Source: Culex pipiens pallens (taxonomy: Eukaryota > Arthropoda > Insecta > Diptera > Culicidae). From it: a DNA stretch of 64,000 nucleotides. Below, in pieces: positions 23,742 to 33,023 of this stretch. How positions within the stretch are numbered: the first letter of the stretch is position 1; each line of letters opens with the position of its first letter. The DNA is taken from NCBI RefSeq assembly GCF_016801865.2, contig NC_068939.1:65193273-65257272 (forward strand), written 5' to 3'. The notes under the pieces are model-generated. The model ran no database searches. It was given only the letters and a program-made list of their open reading frames with translations, and had not been told where the DNA came from. The translations under genes were made by a program, and so were the position numbers.

Positions 23742-24940
23742 TAGGGCGTCCAATTTTCCCGGGTTTTGAATTTCCCGGGAAACGGGAAAAATATTTTTGG
23801 AATCCCGGGAATTCCCGGGATCCCGGGAAATTTTTGAATCAGTAATAAAATCTATGTTTCATTATATTTGTTATGTTTTCAAGCTTAAAATCATAGAAAT
23901 AGCTTAATAATATCAAATGGTGATAATCCTTACTTCAATCTAAACAAAGACGACAGTTTTAAAATAGCCTAAAAGATTTTTTTTGTCTTTGTGGTGTTTA
24001 GGATTTTATATCAAGTACTGTTTTTAATTCCAGTATGATTGATTATTTTTTTATTTGTGAATCAAATTACATAATTCTTGAGTTTTTTTTTTTTTTTTTT
24101 TTTGAAAAGGTCTAATAAGTTTTTGTTTTCCTTATGTTTACAGGACCTATTCAAAAAAAACTTTGGAATTCTTTTATTTTTTTTTTCTTTTATATATGTT
24201 TTTATGACAAGACTATAACAGCTTTAAAAAATTATTTTATAGGTCTAAAAAAATAAAAAACGACAATAAATAAAATGATACCAGTCAATGTAAAATTTTC
24301 GAAGTTTTGAATTCATTGTTTTATATAAAACATATTTTACAAATTATCTTCAAGTTACTACCGCCAACCGAGGGAAAATCAGAATTACAGTCTAAATAGG
24401 TACAGGAGATTTTAGAGCAATACATTTGGAAGTACAAATTGTTTTGTTCTGTTCCTGTTTTAACCTAAGTCATTCAAAACGTCATGCAATTATTTTTTGC
24501 TTTAATAGCTGTATTTATTCGCTACATTTGTACTTATTTGCCCTAGATGCCGGTGTTTGATTATAAATAATTTGATATGAGATTGTTTTTTTTTCATATT
24601 TAAAATCGAAAATATACGTAAATATATCCAGTCCTAAAAAAAAATAAAAGAGAAAAAAATTAAAAGCACTAGGCATTTTGCGGACCTGTTAATTAAAATT
24701 ATAATGTTTTTTCCTGAAAAGCCAATTTGATGCTAAGATTTGCTGAATACAAATTTTAATTCATTTTATTGTTATACTATTTTCACAACCAAATCTGAAT
24801 TTCCAGACCAAAATTTGATTTTTTTTTTCAATTTCGGGAATTCCCGGGACAAATTATAGAAAATCCCGGGATTCGGGAATTCCCGGTTTTGAAAAAATCC
24901 CGGGATTTTTGTCCCGGGAATTCCCGGGATGGACGCACTA
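23742..24940. mobile_element. Non-autonomous hAT-type element, same family as 5180-6411
   Basis: The ends TAGGGCGTCC (23742-23751) and GGACGCACTA (24931-24940) are flanked by the perfect 8-bp duplication ATACTACC (23734-23741 and 24941-24948). Both ends are built of repeated CCCGGG/GAATTC palindromes, as in the 5180-6411 copy. The interior (1199 bp in all) is AT-rich, with a long T-run near 24084-24103, and lacks a transposase ORF. It lies a few hundred bases beyond the 3' end of the sulfotransferase gene. Confidence 0.88.
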
Positions 24941-25254
24941 ATACTACCGTACCGGTGCCACCTGCTGAAACGTGCTGCAACATAAGTGCCGCGCCACTAT
25001 TCGGCATATTTTTGACGAAACGAATCACAATTTTCCGCCATGGCGGTCGAACTAATCGAGGAACGGATTTTTCGCATCTCTTTCGGGTTCTTTAATGAGC
25101 CGCGTAAACAATGGAGCAATTTTTGCCCCTACACATGATGAGTTATTTAGTAACACGTGCGCCAAATTTTTCGAATTTTGAACTCCCTTTCAAGGAGGAT
25201 CGTGAAACCGTGGAGGTGAAGTTGTTAGGTAAGACGTTTTGCAGAAAATGAGTT

Positions 25255-25260
25255 TTTATT
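25255..25260 (-). terminator. Poly(A) signal of the sulfotransferase gene
   Basis: TTTATT on the plus strand is AATAAA on the coding strand, only four bases past the TAG stop at 25265-25267. If it is used, the 3' UTR is only tens of bases long. Confidence 0.6.
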
Positions 25261-25264
25261 TGAA

Positions 25265-26279
25265 CTAAACCTTGAACAAATGTCGGTACTTCTCCGCCAC
25301 GGTGCTCTCCGTCCATTGGTCCATTTCGGCGATCAATTCCGGGCTCAGCTCCTTCTTCCACCCGTCAATCATGCCCTCCCGGATGAACTTCTCGTCGGGG
25401 AAGACATCTTCGTAGTTCACCGCCAGATTGTTGGTCATCGACTCGAACGAGAGATGTCGGCACAGCTCGTTGATCGCTACGTCCGAGTAGTTTTTGCCGA
25501 AGAACTCGCAGGTTCGGATTACCGATGACTTTAGGTCTCGCTTCATGTCCTCGTAGCACAGGTTCAGCAGGTTGTCGTAGCTCGCTAGTTCGTTGTACTC
25601 GATTACGTGCTGGTGGAAGGGAGAGTAAAATTGGAGATCCTTCATGAACATCCGGATGAAAGCTTCCTTGGTGCCGTTGAAGTTTGCCCGGACAGAGTGA
25701 TGAAAATAGGACACGCCAACGGACTTGGGGTTACGCCGGATGTACACGATCTTCGGCTTCACTGTCCAGATTTTTGGAGGTAGCAGCGCTACCGGAAGGT
25801 GGGTTTTGATGAAACGTGGACTCGGTGCTTCACTGGTGAACGCAAATGAACTCTCCTCCTCGCCGATGTCGAAGATTGTACTCACTCTGTAATTTAAATT
25901 GATTTATTAGCCCTAAAACGACAAATCTACCAGCAACTTACTCCAGAAACGGGGACCGATCCCGAATAACCGTGGTTCGAGCCTTTTCAAAGTCCAAATC
26001 GTTGCAAATCAACCAAACCATCTCCTGCACCCAGGTGGTTCCACTTTTCGGATAGGACGCAATCCAAACGTCATCCGACTTGACCTGGAAGTTCAGCAGT
26101 TCACGCTCGTACCTCCGGAACATCGTCGAGGTGCAGCAAGGCAGGGGTTCCCAGTTTGGGATGGCGATCGGGACGTTCGAGTAGTCCGTTGGTTTGACCA
26201 AAATGTAGTCATCCTGGCCGGTTTGACGGTTCGTCGCGAGCCACTCGGGATCGGTTATGCTGGTGTATTGGAAAGACAT
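25265..26279 (-). CDS. Cytosolic sulfotransferase (SULT family), two exons
   Basis: The enzyme transfers sulfate from PAPS to a hydroxyl or amine of a small molecule in the cytosol. Exon 1 is 26279-25942 and exon 2 is 25886-25265, joined across a 55-bp intron (GTAAGT donor, TTACAG acceptor, phase 2), giving 319 residues, close to the usual 280-340. Visible motifs: the PAPS 5'-phosphosulfate loop YPKSGTTW (76-83); KTHLP (140-144) with His142 in the catalytic-base position; RNPKSVGVSYFHH (164 onward) for the 3'-phosphate; and REGMIDGWK (282-290), matching the C-terminal RKGxxGDWK motif except that G-D is swapped to D-G. There is no signal peptide or membrane segment, consistent with a soluble SULT. 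The start ATG follows GCAAGA. On the coding strand an initiator-like TCAGTT (26305-26310) lies about 30 bases upstream, so the 5' UTR may be very short. The substrate cannot be told from sequence. It is a lone gene here; insect SULTs often occur in clusters. Confidence 0.93.
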
Positions 26280-27590
26280 TCTTGCTGGTTGAACGTCGAC
26301 GCGAAACTGATCGCGTGAAATGGCAACGGGCCGGGTCGGGACTTCATTGGGACGACCTGTCTTATCTCAAGGCAAACCACAGTTGTGGCTGAGGCAAGAA
26401 CGAAGTTGAGCCGAGATATTGCCGGGATACGGTTTGAATGAGACTGCTGTAGACTTAGTGCTCAGAATGGTGCCAAAGGTCTTTGACTTGTTGATTCGTT
26501 ATTATTTTCTCAAAACCAGTGGTTTTCAAGCAAAGGAGAAATTCCCGTTTGAAAAACTAGAAAAAGCTCGATCACAAAATCGCCCTGAACCACAAATCAA
26601 TCAATACAACAGCAATCGCATAAGATTTTCCGGTTGGCGGGTACGCACGTGAGTGCAAGTGTGCTTTCGGGGGGCTTGCCGTGATTACTAAACGAGCAAG
26701 TTGTCTTCCTTTCGCCGTGTAACCAGTATCAATAAACGGGCTAGTCCATATAGCTGGGTGCCTTCCTATAAACTCTACCGAGCCTGTTCGTTCGCGCAAT
26801 TTCTGTATTTGGTATTGTGAAAAATTGTTTAGACAGCTATCTTGAACATGTTTATTTCTAGATTTTGGAAAAACTTTCAAAGTATATCTTAAACGAATGT
26901 CAAATGTATTTCAAATTATGTTCCGACCAAAAAATATTTTTTCAACAATTGGACAAAACCAATCTCAATTAATTTGAACATCAGTGTTTGTTAGTACAAC
27001 GCTTTACTTGTTCAGCAAGATCCGCCGCGCTGTTGGGCGTTGTTATGGACGGCAAAATGTGGTCAAACTGACGGGCTAGCAGACGATCGCCGCTCGCATG
27101 TGCGAAAAATCGTTAATTGGGCACTGAAATGCGTTATGAATTTTGCCACTTTTTTGCTTGAGCTGACACACTCGTCGGTATTCGTCGTAACTAGTTGCGG
27201 TGTAGTTTTACGACTTATGTTTGAACATCAACGTAAGGACACTTTTTTTGTCTTCCTCTGGATAACCTGACAAAGTGACCATCGACGACGTGGGAAATGG
27301 AGTCAGTCCTCTGAATGTGGGCATTTGCATGTGAATCAAGTCTCCCGAGCTCCGAGACAGATGGTTGTAAAGTTCGTGATGGACCTTTAATCGTGAACTG
27401 GTTTTGGATTGGGTGTCAACAGAGTGTGCAGTAAAGGCGATTACGTGAGAAAAAGGAGAGTTTTAGTCGCGTAACGAAGCTGCTGCCGGCATTACATGCC
27501 GGAAAATGTTAGACAGGTATCAACCTGGTGAAATAAAAAAAAGAAGTTTGCAAAGGGAAGTAAGTCATGCAGATGTGTTTTTGCAATCTG
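26280..27590. other. Low-copy DNA upstream of the sulfotransferase gene
   Basis: Moderate-GC sequence that should contain the sulfotransferase promoter on the minus strand. I see no TATA box at a convincing distance from the start. A short perfect hairpin, GCCGGCAT TAC ATGCCGG, is at about 27485-27503. No exon is supported. Confidence 0.4.
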
Positions 27591-27594
27591 AAGT

Positions 27595-28020
27595 TGTTGC
27601 TCTACTTGGACCTTATTTTTTGGTTTATTATTCTAACGGAGAGATCAGCTAAGGCCATGTCAGTAATGAGGTAATTATTGTCCTGTCTCAAACCGTTTAA
27701 TTTACTACAAGGTTGATAGAAAAAATAAGCCAAGTTTTTGGCTTTTAACGCGAATTCGAGCTCCACTTTACGATATCTATTGACGGAGGAGCGTTCTTCC
27801 ATTTTTGAATATTCGAAAAAAGACATGTTTTGCAATTATCTGCAGCCTGAAATGGTGAAGGTTTAGAAATTTGGTGTCGAAGGGACATAAATGTAAAATT
27901 GTACGTCCGATTTTATGGCGTCTCAGAATTTCTTTAATTTTTCGCTTCTCAACTGGCGTAATGGTGGAATAAGAAACATGGTGGTTACAAGAAAACCCCT
28001 TGTGTGTATACGTCAAAATT
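27595..28020. mobile_element. Fragment of the palindromic GGGTAATTCTC family
   Basis: The order of motifs (CGATATCTATTGACGGAGG, then TTCCATTTTTGAA, GCAGCCTGAAAYGGTGA and TAAAATTGTACGTCCG) matches one arm of the full copies at 7314 and 59943, with heavy divergence. Neither terminus survives. Confidence 0.6.
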
Positions 28021-28059
28021 ATTTAGGGACAATTCAAATAATAATTCGAAATTTATAAG

Positions 28060-28330
28060 ACTATTCAGGCATTACTTTTAAGGTAAGGTCAAATATTACT
28101 TGAATGAATCATTGGTCCCTCAAAATATCATGCCTAATTTTGAATTCACGGAAATCCCCCCCCCCCCCTCCATCTTCCATTCCAAAGTTGGCCCGAAAAA
28201 TCAGGGGGCCTAAAAAAAATTCAAAAAAACATCAATATTTCAAAAGAAATTTAAGAGCAATCAGCTGAAATCAATTTGAAATGCATTCCTTGACGATTAG
28301 AAACCTTCTTAAGCATGTTTGGGTCAATCT
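28060..28330. repeat. Dispersed AT-rich repeat with C-run
   Basis: The C-run at 28157-28170 is followed by GTTGGCCCGAAAAATCAGGG and TTTGAAATGCATTCC, the same order as in the repeat at 1500-2265 and, inverted, at 6445-6915. Confidence 0.45.
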
Positions 28331-28449
28331 AAAAAATGCAAAAAAAAATTTTACGGATGCAACTAGGGGTCGTATTAAAAAAGTTCAAAAAGCAAAATAT
28401 AGAGAATTTTCTCAGTTTTTTTTTTTTCAAATGTGGGCTAACAAGAGCA

Positions 28450-29702
28450 CGTATTTAAAAAAATGAAAAACTGCTAATATTTTCAAAAAAGTTAGCTTAA
28501 AATGGCTTTAACTTGTAAATGGTTAACTTTAGCAATATTTCACAAAAGTACTTTTTGATTGCAAATTTAGTTTTGCATCGAAAAAAAAAGTTGAAAAAAA
28601 TTGGTGACCAATTTTTCGATTTCATTAAAAATCAGTAATGATTCAAAAAATCATAATTCGGTCAAAGAGACACCTGGAAATTTCTGAAAAGTTGGCATCT
28701 TAGGTCCCTCAAAACAAATAAAAAATAAATAAAAAAGTGTGTTTTTCAAATCATGTTTTAGTGACAAAAAGTCAAATTCAAAATCACAAATTTTTTTACC
28801 GTGTATCATTTTTTTAGTGTAGTTCTTATCCATACCTACAACTTTGCAAAAGATACCAAGTCGATCAAAAAATTCCTTCAAAAGATACAGAATTTTGAAT
28901 TTTCATACATTATTTTTATATAGACAGCTGCCAAATTTGTATGGGAGACCGGCCCGTGGCTTAATGGCTACGGCTCCCGCTTCATAAGCGGAAGGTTCCG
29001 GGTTCGATTCCCGACCGGTCTCATTGAAAATATTCGACTCTAATTGAACTTTGAATATGAACAAAAAACGCATGGAATCAGGTGGAATTCGAATTCACAC
29101 CTTTGGATTGGTAGTCAGATTGGTAGACTCGGCCACCGAGGGGTTGACACCCTTTGAGTGAATTAATCCGTAGTGGTGAAATAATGTCACAAGGTAATAC
29201 AACAATAATAGATAATACAATACAACAATCCCTCTCCCAACGATTCCCCTACACACACCACACACCATATTCTATAAATAACTCGAAGTGGTTGATACGG
29301 TATGTCCTCACTTCTTCTTCTTCCCCTGCTGATTCCATGAAATGTGGGTTCCGTTCATAGAATCTGTCTCTTGCAGTTAATGCAACGCAGTAGGCCGGGC
29401 CGCTTTAGTGAGTGTAATACATTTCGGGGGTTCTCGAAAGTACTGCAATCATTAATAATGACAAGAAAGAACTTGAGGCGTAATTTAACCATAAGTTCTT
29501 CCCGAATGCTTTCTTCGGACTGGCTGCGCTTGTGTTCGATTAGATTAAATTAGATTAGACAGCTGCCAAATTTGTATGGAAAATTATATGGACAAACTAA
29601 TGATGCAAAATGGCTTCTTTGAGCATACCGAAGGCAACAAAAAAGTTTCACCCGGATTAAAAATACAAAAAAATCGAATGACCAAAATTTTAGAAAATTG
29701 CT
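28450..29702. mobile_element. Palindromic-family half-element, split by a SINE (fragment)
   Basis: 28450-28944 and 29580-29702 together form one arm of the GAGCAATTCTCT family. Motifs such as ACTTTGCAAAAGATACCAAG, CAGCTGCCAAATTTGTATGG and the terminus GAAAATTGCTC (ending 29702) match copies at 53015-54673 and 58430-59679. The other arm is missing. A 611-bp SINE interrupts it. Confidence 0.7.
28945..29555 (+). mobile_element. SINE with Met-tRNA-like head and TTAGATT tail, 24-bp TSD
   Basis: A 24-bp perfect direct repeat, starting TAGACAGCTGCC, brackets the insert (28921-28944 and 29556-29579) and lies in otherwise continuous element sequence, so both boundaries are firm. The head (28945-29023) folds tRNA-like: a perfect 7-bp end pairing GAGACCG/CGGTCTC, A box TGGCTTAATGG, anticodon loop TTCATAA (CAT) and B box GGTTCGATTCC. 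Two or three extra bases between end stem and A box and T-arm mismatches argue against a working tRNA gene. The tail is ATTAGATTAAATTAGATT. The last 190 bases resemble the SINE at 38065-38499. At 611 bp it is long and probably composite: an inverted tRNA-like block (CTCGGCCACCGAGG) sits at 29130-29143. Confidence 0.8.
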
Positions 29703-29739
29703 CAAAGATTTTATTTGTTGTAATTTTTGTTTTCGTCAA

Positions 29740-30255
29740 ATATTACATTTATTGAAGACTAATGATTGCGAGACATTTAAACTAGTGTAAAATGAATTTC
29801 AAATCACTTTTTTGCATTCATATGCTGAGACTATTATTTACATTTATTATTATTTTTTTTGTATTTTTCTGCCACCTGATGATTACAATTTTATAATAAA
29901 AGTAAAATTTTGCATGTAATTTCTCCTGGCAGTGTTGGAATTCGAGCGAGAAGAAAATAAGCATTTTTCGCGCGCAAGCGAGCTATGTATAATTTGCTTA
30001 AAATAAAATGCAGCGAAAGTTTGAATTTTTTTTCATTTAATTAGAGTATTTTTTGTATAACACTTATAATTTTACAAAGTATCTTACTTTAAAATTCGTG
30101 AAGTGAAAATTTACGCCAAATACAATTTTTTGCTTTGTTATTTTTTTGTAAAATATAAAAAAATCATGCATTTTTGGAAAATACTCAAATCTTTATAATT
30201 CGCAAAGTGGGTATCAAACGAAGTGAATTCTGAACGTGTTTTCATTTAGTGTTTT
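29740..30255. repeat. Repeat fragments (C-run family and hAT-type end), AT-rich
   Basis: 29750-29880 carries ACTAATGATTGCGA and AAAATGAATTTCAAAT words of the dispersed C-run family without the C-run. CAGTGTTGGAATTCGAGCG at about 29931 resembles the CAGNGTTGGAA hAT-type termini. The rest is AT-rich. Confidence 0.4.
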
Positions 30256-30267
30256 AGTTTAATACTA

Positions 30268-30680
30268 AAAAATCAAATCAAATTAATCGCTCTACAGCAT
30301 TGCCTTGGCGTTCTCGATTGCGAGATTTCTACTCGAAACTAAGTGTTCGAAGGCTTGATTGTTGAGGCAATTGCAAACCTCTTTTTTCACCTTAGCTTCC
30401 ATCCACCCCGGGATTCGAACTGACGACTTTTGGATTGTTAGTCCAACTGCCTACCAGCGACTCCACCGAGACAGGACCCAGGGAGACGACTCCTGCACCT
30501 GGACTGAGCTAACGACCTAACATTTTTAGGTTAGTCCGGGGCCAACATTTACTTCCCGTCCGACGGAAGGCGTGATCAGACAAATCTCGTCTCGAAAAAT
30601 GCCACCGGGACCTTCTGGGATCAAACCCAGGCCGACTGGGTGAGAGGCAACCACGCTTACCCCTACACCACGGGTCCCGG
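30268..30680 (-). mobile_element. tRNA-derived SINE with two tRNA-like blocks
   Basis: Read on the minus strand it begins CCGGGACCCGTGGTGTAGGG, whose CCGGGACC pairs with GGTCCCGG 70 bases on, and has a B-box-like GGTTTGATCCC. After about 170 bases comes a second tRNA-like block (CTCGGTGGAGTCGCTGGTAG, then AGTTCGAATCCCGG). The 3' tail is TTTGATTTGATTTTTT. The 9-bp direct repeats TTTAATACT at 30258-30266 and 30681-30689 are the target duplication. Two tRNA-like parts in one SINE recall the dimeric Twin SINEs described from Culex pipiens, but the spacer here is much longer. Confidence 0.85.
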
Positions 30681-30689
30681 TTTAATACT

Positions 30690-31045
30690 CAAATTTTCTT
30701 AAATCAGCGATGTTTTTCAAAAACAATACATTTTTAATAATATGCTAAGTGGGTATCAAATGCACCAACATTGTGCATGTATTTTCACTTAATTAAAGCT
30801 ACTTAGTGATATACTTGTATTTTCACAAAGAACCATATCTACATAATAAAAAATTTGAAAATTCAAGACTTTTTGAAAAAAAAACGGGTTTTTGTGAAAA
30901 TGTAAGTATTTTACAAAAAAAGGTGCAGGTGGTTATGTTCTACATGACCAATATGACAGAGAACTGTGTACAAAACTCAAAAAAATCATTCTATTTTTAT
31001 TTATAATTTAATTCTTTGCCAATTTATTTAATCCTGTACAATTCA
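30690..31045. other. AT-rich DNA, nothing recognised
   Basis: No gene or defined repeat can be supported. Confidence 0.4.
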
Positions 31046-31049
31046 TTCT

Positions 31050-31450
31050 AATTGAAAATTTTCAATCATTGGCACCTCTGTGGATATAAATTGCCAGAAC
31101 ACGAAAATATTGTCAACACAAGTATGGTTCGGAAAATGTCCATTCCGGGTGTGGCCAATCCTGTCAAAATGGCAATATTCATTACCAGTATCAAAAACCA
31201 TTGATTTTGATACCCATATTGCCCCAAGTCTCATGGTTCAATAAATGTACCCCCTGGTAAAACCTTCCCCAGGGCAATGGCCACTCCGGGTGTGGCCAAT
31301 CCTGTCAAAATGGCCATTTTCAACACCAGTATCAAAAACCATGAATTTTGATACCCATATTGCCCCAAGTCGTATGGTTCGATAAATGTCCCCCCCGTAG
31401 AACCTTCTCCAGAGCACTGGCCACTACGGGTGTGGTCAATATCCTACCAG
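31050..31450 (+). repeat. Tandem repeat of about 140 bp, nearly three units
   Basis: The phrase CGGGTGTGGYCAATNC recurs at about 31146, 31287 and 31427 (spacing 140-141 bp). Shared inner words include CCAGTATCAAAAACCAT, TTTTGATACCCATATTGCC and ATGGTTCRATAAATGT. The first unit is incomplete at its left and the last is truncated. Confidence 0.85.
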
Positions 31451-32855
31451 TTTGGTCCCAACCCCATTGCCCCAAATCATTCTGGTTTTCGAGTGACCGT
31501 CGTAACAATCTTCGTTAGAACAGAATTCCTCCCAAGTTAATGCACAACCTGTGTCTTTCAATGTGTGCATGTGTGTGTGAGCAATAAAATTACCACCGTA
31601 GATCCGTCTCTGACGGATGCTCGGCATACACTAAAATTGTTCAGAGGCTATCTGTTAGCTTATATAGTTCGCATGAAATTTTTGTGGAACCGTCACGCGA
31701 GAATGTTGCACCATTGTGCCTTGTTGCGTTGCAGACCACTTCCCCAGTACCAAGCATGCAACATTTTCGTAACGCGCGCCATTTTTCGTTTTTCTGGATT
31801 GACACCTCACCGGAATAGATCCCTTAACACAAAGTTCTTTGTCAAAACTCTGATAATACATTCATATCTTCGCGTCGTTTGATACTCATATTTCAATTTA
31901 TGAATATTTGAGTATCTTCGAAAAAATATGGTATTTGATAATTAAAGTATTTTACAAAAACAAAACACCTTAGTAAAGTGAAAATGCGATTTTAAGCAAT
32001 GTTTTATCTGTTGAAATTCAATAGAAAAAACTTTGCGTTAGTAAATTATTTTTAAAAGGCTGTTACAGACAGAGCTGATGAATATGTGTTTACAGTTGAC
32101 ATTGAAGAGACTATCGACACTTACATAAAATGGGAAACTTGTTTAGTTAGTTCTAAATGATGACTAGGAATCATGTATGTATCCTCACTCTCTCAGGACT
32201 ACAATATTTTAGATGTTTTGCCTCCTATTATTTTAATAAATTTCAAAGGTTGAGACAATAACTTTGAAGTTACGACTCAGTTGACGGTAAATGTTTTTTT
32301 TAAATTAGGAGAAAAGTGATTTTTGGATATCTTAAGAATAACCCATCCTGTCAGCAGTTTATATAATGTGTTTTTTAAATTTAAAACTCATATAGAGCTC
32401 AACATTAAGCAGCTCTCCTTCATTGATTTCCCTAATAATGGTTTTGCAAAAGTGATGAAAATTTGTCAGAAAGCTTAGTGTGAGTACGAAAATGGGTATT
32501 TCCTCTAATTTAAGGTTATTTTCTTATAATAAATTAATAACCTTATCTAATTTTTCTAACGTTTTGCGCTTATTCTCTCGGCAGTGATAAATTAAATTAA
32601 GATATCCACCGGATAGTCAAAGATTAATCACACCAAACCGTTTCAGAACCAGTCCTGGCCTGACGTAACACCTTTTAAGAGGGTTCACTTTTATCACATA
32701 ATGCGCGATAAACCTGCTGTGCTGTGACTTGCGACAAATCGGAAAGAAAGTTGCACATTTTTCCGAACGAGTTTTCCTCGTTGTTTTTCTCCCACTTGGA
32801 AAGGGGGAGTGCCAAACCGGATCACGCTTAACTTAACTCTTAACTGTGGTTAACG
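31451..32855. other. Low-copy DNA, nothing recognised
   Basis: Mixed composition. A GT microsatellite is near 31563-31580 and a 14-bp AAGGTTATT...AATAACCTT hairpin near 32512-32545. No exon is convincing. Confidence 0.4.
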
Positions 32856-33023
32856 ATGGCTGCTGCACAGACACCTGTGATTAGCAAGTTCAGGTCGAAG
32901 AGATCGAAGAAATTGCCATCCGACGAGTGTGTCTTCTCCGAAGTGTCGATGACCAGCGGTGGGTTTGGACTTCGCGGGAAGCCTGTACCTAATCAATGGG
33001 TGCGTGATGTTGTTGAAAGTTGA
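32856..33023 (+). CDS. Candidate small ORF, 55 residues, unknown
   Basis: ATG at 32856 and TGA at 33021-33023 enclose 55 codons in low-copy DNA of normal insect coding composition. The product is basic at first (KFRSKRSKKLP) and then neutral, with no signal peptide or membrane segment. A GT (GGTGCGTG) near codon 48 could act as a weak splice donor, so it may instead be the first coding exon of a longer gene. I do not recognise the sequence. Support is weak: one open frame of this length is expected by chance fairly often. Confidence 0.25.
   Translation: MAAAQTPVISKFRSKRSKKLPSDECVFSEVSMTSGGFGLRGKPVPNQWVRDVVES

Noticed and set aside
28945..29023. A tRNA-Met(CAT) gene
   Set aside because: It forms the head of an insert bounded by a 24-bp target duplication, with extra bases before the A box and mismatched arms, so it is the tRNA-like part of a SINE.
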